Shown here: piece after piece, positions 11,222 through 23,140 of the stretch
How positions within the stretch are numbered: the stretch's first letter is position 1
Layout of the letters: each line of letters opens with the position of its first letter
NCBI GenBank assembly: GCA_960531495.1
Contig: OY482846.1
Coordinates: forward strand, 48,992,861 to 49,056,860
Source of the DNA: Zeus faber
Taxonomy: Eukaryota; Chordata; Actinopteri; Zeiformes; Zeidae
Length of the DNA: 64,000 nt
Reading direction: 5' to 3'
Program-made: the position numbers and the translations under genes
Notes under the pieces: model-generated
The model's input: only the letters and a program-made list of their open reading frames with translations
Database searches by the model: none
Told to the model about the DNA's origin: nothing

Positions 11222-12795
11222 TCGCGCGCACGCCAGGTGCTCCTGCGCGTAGTAGGTGCGGATCGTTGTAATCCTCGCATATGCTCAGGGTAAAAACGCA
11301 ATAAATCAAATTAAAAACTAATATTTACGCTGTGTTCCCCCCTCCCGGCTCGCATCATTACGGCAGATTGTTCATTCATCAGCTCGAACGCTGTTGTCAA
11401 ACCCCCGGACGTCAGAAGAAGGAACGAACGAGGCTGGAGCGTCTCTAACGAGCGGATATTCTGATGAATAGACGCATGTGAGACACGGCGGCGGACCGAT
11501 GCCACGACGGGAGCGGCTGTTTGTTCACTGATCGCGAAGATTAATCACGTCCAATTAGACGCCGAACCAACGAGAGACGGAACAATGCTTTGTGTTTTGC
11601 CTTGATGTTGTACTTGATATTTGATTTAGTGCTCATTTATTTCTCTAATCAGGCTAAAATAATGAAAAACATAAAAACTGCACCGCACTTTGTTTCCAAT
11701 GCAAACACTCGGTAAATTCGGATCCAATTGCGATTTCATGGACCATAACTGGTTTTCTGTCAGCTGGGAAGGGAAATTAGCTTATATGACCTGGGTGTGC
11801 GCACACACACACACGCGCACACGCACACCTCCAATACTTCCATTGCAGATGTAGATATTTGGGGTACGTGTATGAAGACACACCACAACAAACGTGAGAT
11901 GTAATTTCAGGGTTTAAAGTTGTTTTTTTAATGGTATTTATCATTATAAAAAACAAAAAACACTTTGTGGTGAGTCTTGCAAAGCGGTCAACGCATGCAA
12001 ATGTGACACAAGACCTGTCCTGACTTGATGCCTTGAATTGATCGCTCCTGACTGGTTGGTTCGACAGCATTAGGTGACTGGAATCAAAGACTTCCTGTTT
12101 CATGGTAAACTGGTCGACAAACGGCACATACCTTCACCACTCGGTTGTTTTTCTTTACATCTTTCCCAAACGAGTTCTCCTCTTTCTGTCACTTCGTCTG
12201 GATCCAGAGTCAGCCCCGACCCGCAAAGTGAGCTGGTCTTTTGGGACGAGCGTGGATCCTCCTCCTCACTCAGCGGCTGTGAACCCAGAGCAGCCGCTGG
12301 GCCAACACGTGTATTTGATCAGGCCGGAGCAGGGTCACCCCCCCCCCTGCCTCCATTGTTCAAGGTAACTCCAAACCCGCCCTCTGCCACCGGCCCGGTG
12401 CTGGAAAACAGGCCCCAGGCCGCAGGGCGCCAAGCACCTTGGGAACGACCTCGACCCCGAAATTGGTGGAGTTGTTTAGAGGTAGAGCTGCACGGCGTCG
12501 TTTGGTCTTTCAGCGTTTCCTGCTGCTGTGTTGCCCCGAAAAAGCGTTTGCTTTGTTTTTCTTTTTTTTTTTTTAAATGTGTCGCTGGAAATCCAGGACT
12601 TGATTAGATTTTCTACAACTGTTATGAACTAGTCAAGTAGTCATCTGATCAAAGTTTGGTCACTTACAGGGTAAATATTAGATATTTAAATTGGTTTTAT
12701 TCATTGCAATATGATGCGATGGCAAATAAAAATGTCATTATTATTCTGTCAATGTGACACAAAACTACAGTGCAATTATTAGATATAATTTGATT
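11221..12795. other. Noncoding stretch, no gene recognised
   Basis: Contains a short CA/CG repeat at about 11803-11827 and a CpG-containing segment at about 11330-11520. A 177-residue frame at 12074-12607 has biased composition and no family motif, so I do not call it a gene. Confidence 0.5.
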
Positions 12796-12797
12796 TT

Positions 12798-12867
12798 AGA
12801 CAGACGGACGGATGGACGGATAGACAGACAGACATAGACAGACAGACTGACAGACAGGCAGATAGAT

Positions 12868-12898
<31 letters not shown>

Positions 12899-12942
12899 GG
12901 CAGGCAGACAGGCAGGCAGGCAGGCAGACAGACAGAGAGACA
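12798..12942 (+). repeat. (CAGA)n-type tetranucleotide array
   Basis: CAGA/CGGA/TAGA units with CAGG variants form an imperfect tetranucleotide microsatellite of about 145 bp. Confidence 0.92.
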
Positions 12943-14335
12943 CTAGTTAAGCTCCAGTCCAACAAAATCTCCATGATTGAACAAAAAGATCCAACTCCGT
13001 TTGAAGGTGTCTTTTGCAGTTTCCAATTCTTCCAAAATGAAGATTAATTACAGCAGAGAAACGAGTAAATAAACAACATCTCAGCCCCCGACGCTTATTT
13101 ATGACTTTTAAACACAGCGGTTGACTTTCATGGACTATTTGTGCTCTGTCAAACGTCGCAGGACGAGGTCAGTTAACGGGCGCGGCCCCTCGGAGGGCAG
13201 GGATCGTGCGACGCTCGGACGTGATGGATGGCGGCGTCACTGCGCCTCCCAAGGTCAATTATTTCCAGTGAAATTATTGGCAAAAATTAGAGCCTCGTTC
13301 CGTTCGCACCCTTTAAAGATCCTCTGGATATTATAACTTCAGCAAGATGAAACGCTTGGGGCTTTAATCTAAATCAGGACTAAACTAATGCCACTGAAAT
13401 GAATCCAGAATTTTAAAAAACGCCTTTCAGAGGCGCTGCTTCATTTCAGATGAACTCGCTCCAGACCAGGGCGTCCTGGAGGTGATGGAGGACTGCTCAG
13501 CTCCTTCTGTCTGGTCTGGCTGCTCGTCTCAGTCCAGACCAACCTGGTCCACCTGGAGGCCACGCCCATCCATCCAAAGGGTTAATTCAAACCTTCACTC
13601 AGACCCAGATCAACTCTTATCTTCCTTCTGGAAATTAGATTTGTTTAAAGCCAGACTGAGAGGATTTTAAACCACGACGGAGAAAGAGCCTTTCAGTTAG
13701 TCCGGATTAAAAGTGAGATTTCGTCTGAGATTAGACCTGATCTGGGTCCGCCGAAACGGCCTGCAAGAATGGAAGTAGAAAAAAGAAGTACGTTTGAGAA
13801 GTTGATCCCTGAGAAAAACCGCGGTTTGAAGCTCGTCTCTTTATTCTAAACTGACCCTAGACCCCGCGATTAAAAAATAGAGCAGACGTCTATTAATTTA
13901 TCGTGAAGATAATTTTCTGGGTCATTAGCATTAAACACGGCGCTTGGTCAGGAGAAGGTAGTGAAGGGGGCTGTCGGACCGCGGCGGCAGGAGGAGAAAG
14001 GGGCAGAATTCAATAGCGCCGTGTGTTACCTCAATTAAAGTTGAATCAAGCAGCGGAGCCCGGGCACAGGGGGCTCTGGGGCCGGGGGGCTCCGGGCCGA
14101 GGATGGGGGGGTGGTCCGTCAGAACCCGGACCATTGGCTTCTTACCTACAACAACCCGGAGCGGCTCTCCAAACCAAACAGGATCTGCTTTCTCTGCCGC
14201 GGAGCCAAACAACTTGATAGATGAGTTCATTAAAAAGTTTTCGATAACGGGAACTTCACACGGTAAATAAAATGTAGTTTGAGGGTTCAGGTCAAAGTGA
14301 CGCACAGAGCTGGAGAACGCCAAAACATGGAGATA
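12943..14335. other. Noncoding stretch, mixed GC
   Basis: Single-copy sequence with a CpG-rich patch near 13140-13240 and a GC-rich patch near 14040-14120. No coding or RNA motif is recognised. Confidence 0.5.
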
Positions 14336-14360
14336 TCTATCTATCCATCCATCTATCTAC

Positions 14361-14832
14361 CTTTCTGCCCATTCCAAACCCTGAGGCTGAAGGTCACCGT
14401 TGGTTCTCCAGCGTCCCTTCGGAGCCGCCTGCCTGAGGAGATGAGACAGCATCAGATGACATGTTTTAAATCACCTCTTAAAAGCCTTTTAGGGACTGAC
14501 TTTTATCTCTTTGATGGTGTGCGTCTATCCTTTACCTTTTTTTTCTCCATATGCTTTTCATCTTTTATCTTTAAATTCATCTTTAATTTTTGATATTATT
14601 TAGTGATTTGACTCTAACTCAATATTTGGTTTTTAATATACTTAGGGTCTTTCACCCTTAAATTGCTAAAGTACTATTTAGAACTTTTACACATACATAA
14701 ACTGTTTTAGAGCAAGTGAGGGAAATGTATGTCCACGACGACACAAAATGACATTATATTCAGGTCTAAATTTGGAAACTTTGGGTGAACCTATGTGAAC
14801 AAAATAACATGTACATGACCTGTGAAACTAAT
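14361..14832 (+). mobile_element. LINE 3' fragment, copy 1 (degenerate C-terminus plus 3' UTR)
   Basis: The first about 130 bp translate, with lesions, into the C-terminal tail seen in many fish non-LTR retrotransposons: a segment like SLRSRLPEEMR followed by CFKSPLKSLL. The rest is AT-rich 3' untranslated sequence. A second copy in the same orientation lies at 16097-16600, over 90% identical by eye. The fragment sits between ATCT-type microsatellite runs. Its 5' end is truncated relative to the second copy. It is a dead fragment, with no reverse transcriptase core. Confidence 0.7.
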
Positions 14833-14849
14833 GTATCTACGTCCCTAAA

Positions 14850-15113
14850 ACTATGTATCTATCTGATAATCTATCTATCTACAGTATCTACAGTATCTAT
14901 TTATCTATCTATCTACAGTATCTATCTACAGTATCTACAGTATCTATCTACAGTATCTACAGTATCTAGCTACAGTATCTATTTATCTATCTATCTACAG
15001 TATCTATCTACAGTATCTATACAGTATCTATTTATCTATCTACAGTATCTACAGTATCTATCTATCTACAGTATCTATCTATCTACAGTATCTATTTATC
15101 TATCAATAATATT
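14850..15113 (+). repeat. ATCT / ACAGTATCT tandem array
   Basis: ATCT units alternate with ACAGTATCTATCT units over about 260 bp. The array follows the LINE fragment and may have grown from its simple-sequence tail. The Ile/Tyr/Ser-rich frame over it is an artefact. Confidence 0.9.
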
Positions 15114-16039
15114 GGTACTGTCTGTCATTTAAATGTTAGACGGGTGGTCTCAGTACTTTTCTTTTTCTTTCTTCCTTTATTTATTTAATACAATCTTTCT
15201 TTCTTTGTTTCTTTCTTTCTAATCTATTGTGTAAAACTTGGTGTAGGCACGTAGCCGAGCAGGAAACGCTGTAATTAGCAGCAAATGAAGATGTTGTGGT
15301 GGTGGTCCTGGAGGGGTCGTGTGTGCTCTTCGCTGGGATCAGAACCTGGTCCCTGCTGCAGAGTCTGGATCCAAACGCTTCCTCTGGGAATCCTCATCAC
15401 CGCAGAACGCCGAGGAGGAAACCAGGCCAGAAAATGTAAAGAATCCACCGGGAGGCCGAGATGGAGGAGCAGAGTAAAATACTAATAAATACTGAGGATC
15501 TCTCCATTTAACGGTCGCGTTTCCACGACATTCTTGCCGAAGACCAAGTCAAATTAAAACGCATTTTTTGGTTGAAGAGGATACACCTGCACATCTGCTC
15601 CGTGTATGGTCTCTGCTGCGTAGTCGTTTTGGTCAAAATCTACAGCACCAAAAAGAAGAAATATAGATAAAAGACCTTCATCGGCTTGAGTTTGGATGTT
15701 CACATTTTCACATATAGTATTTTTCACCCATCTCCCAAAAATGTTTTAAGCCTTTTTAAAACATGAAAGTACACACTCACAACTTCAAAATCATATTATT
15801 GACATTGAAAGTGACAAGATGATGATTTTACACTACAAACCTTTTTGATGGGCTGATTTGGGCATGCTGTATACTCACTCGTGTGCCAATTTGGACATAG
15901 TATTTATCCTAGGTGCACAGGAAGTGATGTAATAAGTGCATCAGGAAAACAAGATGGTAACAAACAAACACTTGACCGCAAACTGGCTGGACGTTATTTT
16001 TGCAGAATATTTTTTCCCCGTGCTTGTTTTTCAGAGATG
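15114..16039. other. Noncoding stretch with a TTTC-rich patch
   Basis: A CT-rich region with TTTC units lies at about 15156-15221. The remainder is single-copy and has no recognised gene. Confidence 0.55.
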
Positions 16040-16600
16040 TTCAGACATTGCTAACCCCGTACGAGCCGGGACGGTGCCTCAGATCCTGCGTTCGGGCCTT
16101 TCTGCCCGTTCCAAACCCTGAGGCTGAAGGTCACCGTTGGTTCTCCAGCGTCCCTTCGGAGCCGCCTGCCTGAGGAGATGAGACAGCATCAGATGACATG
16201 TTTTAAATCACCTCTTAAAAGCCTTTTAGGGACTGACATTTATCTCTTTGATGGTGTGCGTCTATCCTTTACCTTTTTTTTTTAAATCTTTTTCCATATT
16301 CTTTTCATCTTTTATCTTTAAATTAATCTTTCATTTTTATATTATTTAATGATTTGACTCTAACTCGAATTTGGTTTTTAATATACTTACGGTCTTTCAC
16401 CTTTAAATTGCTAAAGTATTATTTAGAACTTTTACACATACATAAACGTTCCCACTGTTTTAGAGCAAGTGAGGGAAATGTATGTCCACAACACTTTTTT
16501 TTTGCAAAATGACATTATATTCAGGTCTAAATTTGGAACTTTGGGTGAACCTACGTGAATAAAATAACATGTACATGACCTGTTGTATTAAAACTAATTG
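16040..16600 (+). mobile_element. LINE 3' fragment, copy 2
   Basis: This copy extends about 55 bp further 5' than copy 1 and keeps a stretch translating to something like LRSGLSARSKP, typical of the C-terminus of fish LINE polyproteins. From 16097 it parallels 14361-14832 through coding remnant and 3' UTR, with small insertions (a TTCCCACTG-type block near 16450 and a T run near 16495). Stops and frame changes mean it encodes nothing now. It is either an independent insertion of the same family or one half of a local duplication. Confidence 0.7.
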
Positions 16601-17991
16601 CAACTGCTGTGAAACAAAAGGATATTTCAGTGCGTAGGTGTTAATGGTTTCAAGTTAGAGACCAGTCGACGGAGCGCTAGCCTATTGTAACCTGATCCAA
16701 ACAAACCAACAATGCCAAGTTGGAATCCAACTAGAGTCCTCCGCTGCCCAGAGAGATCTCCGTCCTGTAAATCCCGCTCCAATGCGGTGTTCAGTTTTAG
16801 CCCCTTGTCTGACAATTTCCTCTTTGTTGCAGGCACTGTCGGGCTTTTCGCTTTTCTCTCGCCCATCTCACAACAGCGACGTCTGCCAAGGCGTCGGCCA
16901 TCTTGGTTCTTCCACAGGAACACTGAGCCTCCAGAGAGTTGGACTGAGCCAGTACACAGACCGGGCTTTGTCGACACGGAGAAAACACTCGACAGAGCGG
17001 CTGAGAGCTCCACAACAGACGTGTTGTCTGTTAATATTATGTTGTGTTTTAAATGGGTTGAAATTAATTTAAATATCAATTTCATGTGCCTTTAACCGAC
17101 AAGATTATATGTTCATTGTTGACCATCCTCAAAACCATCCATCCTGCAGGGTGCTCCCTTTCTATATCACATATCTGTAATCTTATGGATATCACCCTGG
17201 CTCTGGATCCGTGTGCCGTGAGGATCTGACGCTCTCCCGACCAAAGCGCCACACGCGCTCTCACAGAGTCAGTTTCCCTTTAGCGCGTTAGAAGTTAAGC
17301 AAGACGGCGCTATCGCACGCCGACCACTCCAGCTGCTCCTGATGAAGATATCAAACGGAGCGTTAGTCATCCTCCGTCTCCGCCCCCGCCGTTCCACATC
17401 GGAACAAAATCTGAATCACTAAAAACCTCTCGCCAAGTGAAACAGCGATAGAGCGAGCGGGTTGTCACATCTCAATCAGCGCTTCTGAGTGACATCATCG
17501 CAGCATGACTGGCGGACTGACGATGGGGGGAAAAAAAAAAAAAAAAAGGATTTAGCCTTCGACAAGTTGAAAGCATTTGCAAAAATCAGCAACTTTAAAT
17601 GAATGAACTTTAAGTGCCTCTTTTTCACATTGGTAGACATCCAGAGGGCTGAGTGGAGTTTGGCTGCGGCTCCGCATTGCCGAGTTTGACTGACATGTGA
17701 AATATGAGCGAGGCGAGAAGGGAAACTGCCGTCTGACGCAGAGCCTGTTGGCAAATGCCAGAGCCTCCAACACCGAGCACATTCATGAGAGGTTTAAGAC
17801 CCAGCACTACCGCCGTGCAATTTACGAAAACAAAGCATCCGATGCACGCCGCCGGGGACACAAAACTCTATTTTGATGACATGAGATATGTCATCACCTG
17901 TGAACGTGTACTTCTGTGATATTTGAATGAATCACCACTGTACTTCTTCGGAAAGCATCCGGTCAGGGCAGCGTGGTTTGGCGTTGGAGGA
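16601..17991. other. Noncoding stretch, no gene recognised
   Basis: Reading frames of up to about 150 residues occur on both strands at 16627-17095 but show no motif. CpG-richer sequence spans about 17200-17460, and an A15 run lies at about 17530-17546. Confidence 0.5.
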
Positions 17992-19045
17992 TACTGAACA
18001 AAAATTTAAACGCATCACTTTACCATTTCAAGGATTTTATGTTAAAAAAAAAGGTATAAATGGAAATCAGAGAACTAAAATAGTTTCATTAGACCCTCAT
18101 CATTTGATTTGAATAGGTTTAGGGACACAGATATTCTTGTATTAGTCACAGATAACCCAAAAAACAGGGCGGGTGGTGGAACAGAATTGCCACATTAGTA
18201 TCTGGTGTGAGCACCATTTGATCTCCTTCGCATGGACATGATCAGGTTGTTGACAGTGGAATGCCGTCCCACTCCTCTGCTACAGCTGTGGGGAGTTGTC
18301 GGATATTGTTGGGAAGTGGAACACGCCGATCCAGAGCATCCCAAACATGCTCAGGGGGTGTCTGGTGAGTGTGCAGGTCATGGGTATTAATTTATTAAGA
18401 AGATCGTTCTCCAGCGCGCCAGCGGCCGTCGGAGGGGAATTCTTGCCCATTCATGTCGGTTATGACACCGAACTGCATTCAGATCAATTCCCCCATAAGG
18501 ATGTCAAACTCGCAAATGACCTTCCCCAAGTCGATTTCTGACTGTTTGTACAGAGATTCTAAACGTGTGGCTGCTTTAAGACAATCCCGCAGGTGAAGTA
18601 GCCGTATGCCGAGGTCCCGGGGTCTGCGGTTGTGGGGCCGGTTGGACCAGTTGCCGAAATCTCGAAATCGACATTGATGACTCCGGCAACGGCTGTAGAG
18701 GAAATTCCTGCTGCGAGCAAGCAAATGACACGAAACACTTTCGTGTGTCTGTGGCGTCGTGCAAAACAAACTGCACATTTTAGAGAGGCCTATTATTGTA
18801 CCCTTCATGAGGAACACCTGGTCATGCTGCTTGATACGTGTCTTGATAGGCTACACCTGTCCAGTAGATTGATTATCCAATAATCACATTAAACTAAATT
18901 TTACAAAATAAATGTCATCTTCGTTAGGGCCAAATTTGAAAGACACAAGCTCTTTGTGAGCCGAGAAAATATGCTGGATTTTTTACTTCAACTCATGCAA
19001 AATTGGAGCAAAACAAAAATGTTGTGTTTGTATTTTTGTTATGTA
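17992..19045 (-). mobile_element. Internally deleted Tc1/mariner-like transposon A
   Basis: Left end TACTGAACAAAAATTTAAAC and right end (reverse complement) TACATAACAAAAATACAAAC form imperfect terminal inverted repeats, each starting with the TA dinucleotide expected of a Tc1/mariner target duplication. The minus strand between them carries fragments of a Tc1-type transposase (see 18479-18817). From recall of this fish family, the segment encoding the catalytic middle is missing, with the junction near 18390-18400. The copy cannot encode a working enzyme. Confidence 0.8.
18479..18817 (-). pseudogene. Tc1/mariner transposase N-terminal remnant
   Basis: The 112-residue frame contains WSNRPHNRRPRDLG, the basic linker that joins the two helix-turn-helix units of Tc1-type DNA-binding domains, followed by LLHLRDCLKAATR, the start of the second unit. 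The N-terminal part is frame-disturbed and no DDE/D catalytic block follows. In an intact relative this domain binds the terminal inverted repeats. Here it is a fossil, and the start codon given by the frame is not meaningful. Confidence 0.75.
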
Positions 19046-19697
19046 TATATATAAACACATGTATATATACTGTACATCGAAAATAACACAGTGGCCATGA
19101 CATTAAATCCCTTGTGTGCTAGTAATTAGGTGGCAATTCTGTATACATACAATACAGTAAGTATCCAATAATACTCAAGCAGACAAGCAGTAAATCCTGA
19201 TGTTTGCCTAACATCTTTTGATACAGAATGACTTGCTGCAGACACACTTTAAATTCAGGATGTTGAATTTACACACTTTTTTTTACACAATTTACGCCTT
19301 TCTTCAGTAACACAAAGGGTAAATACAGGCTCTGCCTGTGTTTGGAAAAACACCAAAAGGAGCGCAGATGAGATTTCATCTCAATAAAAAAACCTGCTGT
19401 CTGAAGAAAATAAATATTTTCTTTTGTGGTCAGGAAAAAAATCTGTAGCTATAAAATACACTGTTCACGGTTTTTTAAACCAAAAACTGGGTAATCCTGT
19501 TTAATTCTGGCCATTTCGATTTTTTTTTTTCCAATCTCTGCACTAATCTCAAACAAGGGTTTGTGGAGTGGACCAATGAAATCCCTTCTTGATCATTATG
19601 TTGTAATTTGTTGATATCTCCTGCAACACCCGAGGCTCTCACTGCGCCTCGCTCCCCCAGAAATGCCCTGATCCAACGCTGATGCTGAAGCGGCTCT

Positions 19698-19707
19698 CTA
19701 TAAATAG
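19698..19707 (+). promoter_or_regulatory. Perfect MEF2-consensus motif CTATAAATAG
   Basis: Matches the MEF2 consensus YTAWWWWTAR and could equally be read as a TATA-like element. It lies in a non-repetitive stretch. One site of this length is expected by chance every several kilobases, so function is unproven. Confidence 0.25.
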
Positions 19708-20466
19708 GCATGAACCCAGTTACCTTCTTTAAATATCAATTTCATTACCCTCCACAGCCGTTCTGGTGTCAGTTTAAGAGTCCAGACCCCCATCACTCAA
19801 AGCGGCCAGTGAATTAGGAACCGTTACGTGCCATTCAACCTTTCCCAGATTGCTTCCATTCAGAGCCTGCCGATGAAATCCAAACCTCTGAAAAGACCGA
19901 CAATACGCAACATCCCTTGTTTGAATGAGTTTCTCCCCTTTGCATCCTTTAAATCGAACCTGAATCTATGCTGAAAGCAGCATTATGAAGGTCAAAGCAC
20001 AGTACAGGTAGCAGCGAAAAAATCACTCATACTGCGGTTTCAGAAGGTAAAAAGTATGTCTAACCAATTCAGGGGGAAAAAAAAAGAACCATTTCTCGGG
20101 CACATTCCAGGGAGAGACGGGGGCAGACGGTCGGAGCAGAGGAAATTGTCGGATGTTGATGCGAACCTTTACCCCCTTTGATTGCAGCGGCGGCTCTCTT
20201 CAGAAAATGACTCACGCTCCGTTGTTACGTGAACCGACGGGCGGGGAAGCCGACGGCATCGGTAAACAGCTCCGGGGGCGTCTATAAAAAAAAGGCGAAT
20301 ACACGTGAACCCATGTCTGATTTAACGGTGGGGGGAAAAAAAGGGAAGAACGGCTGCTCACGTGACCCGTCGAGGAAGGTTTCCGGCGTGATTTACCGCG
20401 GCGATGCGGCGATCTCTGTTTTGGCTCTGCAGCCTCATGGGTGTTGATGCATCTTGTGTTTTTTTT

Positions 20467-20500
20467 TGTGTGTGTGTGTGTGTGTGTGTGGGGGGGGGGG
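20467..20500 (+). repeat. (TG)12 followed by G11
   Basis: TG dinucleotides follow a T run and pass directly into eleven G residues. It is simple sequence. Confidence 0.92.
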
Positions 20501-23068
20501 TGCTGTCTGCTCGGAGTGCAGCTTCCCATCAGTACAGCACGTCCCCCGCGGAGCCGCGACACACAAGGAAACATCTTCCCTGTTTGTCACATTGCACTCC
20601 AACGGGATAAATGGCTCTGGAGTGCAACAGGGGAAAAATAAAAATATATATATAAAAAAATAAAAGGCACAACTTCCCTGTGACCATGGCAACGGAGTAG
20701 GCGAGCACAGCGGGGTTTGCTGTCAAAATTTGAAATGAGAGAAAAAAAAAAAAAGACAGACAGAGAGCGAGAGAGAGAGAGAGAACAACGTGTAGCCGGA
20801 GAAGTGGCAGAATGCGGCGTCTGAGGGTCTGAGGGCCAGCCTGCACACTCACATGCACTAACATACTGACACACACAAACACATACCTCACCACCCGAAA
20901 ACCCTCCCAGCCGCCGCCACCCCCGCCCCCCGTGCGGAAATATTTCCCGCCGCGGAGCGGTGAGCGCCGCAGCTCAATGACAAATCCATGTGTCTCAGCA
21001 GCAGAAGTGAAATCGATGTTTTCGGCATCTCTCTCTGCTAAATGACCTTGTCGACTGAGACGCTGTCTCACTGCTGTTGTGTGCAACCGTCTCACTGTTT
21101 TCCCCCATTTGCACACTTACGTTGGACACTCCTCTCCGTGTTCAAAATGCCTCAGCCATTCATTCATAATGCGCTGTTAATGAAACGGCGTCGACTTGAT
21201 CTCTTCGCACGCGGAGGGGTCAGAAGTTTAGGAGGGCAGGAGTTCCCGACATCAGTCACCAAACACTGCGAGAAACAGAGTTATCCGGTGAGGCTCTTGA
21301 AGTCTGGCAGCATATTGAATATGTGACGGTATTCCTGACACACATTCCGGGCGAGCGTCGCCCCGGGGCCGGCGCTATGAAATTGACATTAATGAGAATT
21401 GAGCCGTAGGAGGAAACAGGTGCTGCGCAACTTCACCCGATTCCATCATCCTGAGGTGAGGCTCAGGAGCGACTGAGTTCCCACAAAGAAAAGTTTACTT
21501 TCTGTTTACGGGGGAGATCCCATTTAGCGTGAGACGTAATTCTGTCTATTAGCGCTGAGTGGAAAGAGGCATTACAAGTAGATGATGTGAAGTCTGACCC
21601 CCAACTCAAGAACAACGGCTCGTTATAATCCAATCGTCATGTCATGGAGCATGTAACACACGTAATAAGAATACAAGGACAATTTAAAAAGTGGATACGG
21701 TATGGTTTGCACCGTGACAACTGAAGGTTATCAATATCAAGGTTATATGATAACAGATGAAAAAACATTGACAAAATAGTACAAGATAATTGTAACTCAC
21801 TGTTATTTTTATGTTCATTTCTAAAACTTAATAAAAAATAAAGTTGGAAAACATGATGGAAACACATTAATAATAGTGAAATGTAGTTAAATTAAAATGA
21901 CTCCCATTATGTCCATCTAGGCATAAACGGACCAAACTTTCCCTTTTCAACAAAATATACCACCAATAACAATAGACCTAAAGGCAACTAAAGTGTAAGA
22001 ACATTTCGGCTTGGCGGGGTCAGCAGGTGTAATTGGCACTACATCAACAATGTGCGCTTTCAATAAAATTATCCACTTAGCGCCGCATTTCAAAGCCTGT
22101 CAAGTAATGCCTGGAAGTTACGGAATGTTTTGAGTGCCGCAATCGTGTGGCAGTATTTTGTCTGACAGTCTGTCAAGTGCTTTGAAAAAACTTGTAAAAA
22201 CTGTCTTGACATAACTCTTGTTTTAACACCTTTTCTTTGAGTCTTTTTTTGTTTGCCACTGCAAAGACAAATTTTGCCAATTAAGTTTGCACAAAACCAG
22301 GAATTCAACCTAATTAAACCTAATTAAATCGAATTAAATCCTACCTTTGACACGAGAATTTAGTTAAAGGCGGCAATCTTAAACCTGTGGGCCACCTAGT
22401 GCTCCACGAGGGTACCACGGCCGTTCAAACTTCTATCGTTTGGACCCAATGTGCCCGATGTCCCTGCACCGCCTGATTGGTATTTTTTTAAGAAGAAAAA
22501 TAATACGATTTAAGAATACAAAGACCTGTCTCCTTAAAGACTGGACGTGTTTCAGTTTCTCGTCTTTGAAGCCGAGCGCCAGGGTTCGGGTCGGAATCGC
22601 TTGTTTTCACTGATGTTTTTTTTTTCTTCTTCCCGAAAACAAATTATTTTTCAAATATTTGTACAAAATAAATTTCCTTAAAAACCCCCAATTTCTGCTT
22701 TGCCGGTATTCAGATTTTGCCCCATCTGTACTTTACGTGCTTGTCCTGGCAATATTACTGCTTCCATTCACACACACTTCCATTCGCAGCCGTACCGGGA
22801 TTTTCCCAGAAATGATTCTAGGTCGAAGGTGGGGAGATTTATGGAACAATTTTCATGGAACATCCAAACCGCCTCCTGTTCTCAAATGACACCAATACAG
22901 AACATTGCCAGTAGATTTACGGCTTTCGTTCCATGTGGGAAAGCGGCTTTATATATGGTGAGAACGCTCAAACTCAGTGCGCGAAGATCCCAGCCGCCAA
23001 ACCCTGAAGTGGGGTCAAACCTCATGTCCTCTGTTCTGTTTTAACTTCACGGCTTTTACTTTGATTGC

Positions 23069-23140
23069 TCCCCGTGAAGCACTTTATGATACGTATGTCT
23101 CGGACAGCGTTATATAAATAAAGTTTTACTTACTTTAACT
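23069..23140 (+). mobile_element. LINE 3'-terminal remnant
   Basis: The words GTGAAGCACTTT and GCGTTATATAAATAAAG followed by a TTACTTACTTT tail match the 3' end that many fish LINEs share (from recall: GTAAAGCACTTTG, then GCGCTATATAAATAAA). Only the tail remains, as is usual for strongly 5'-truncated insertions. The upstream boundary cannot be set by eye. Confidence 0.5.

Larger units (their letters stand above)
19046..23068. other. Long low-repeat noncoding stretch, possible conserved regulatory DNA
   Basis: Apart from a TG/G-run repeat at 20467-20500 this 4 kb shows little repetition. GC- and CpG-bearing blocks (about 19600-19960, 20100-20450, 20900-21000, 21170-21470) alternate with AT-rich DNA. 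Motifs noticed are a perfect MEF2-type CTATAAATAG at 19698-19707 and an RFX X-box-like GTGACCATGGCAAC at 20680-20693. Reading frames have no family motif. Regulatory function is a guess that needs cross-species alignment. Confidence 0.4.
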
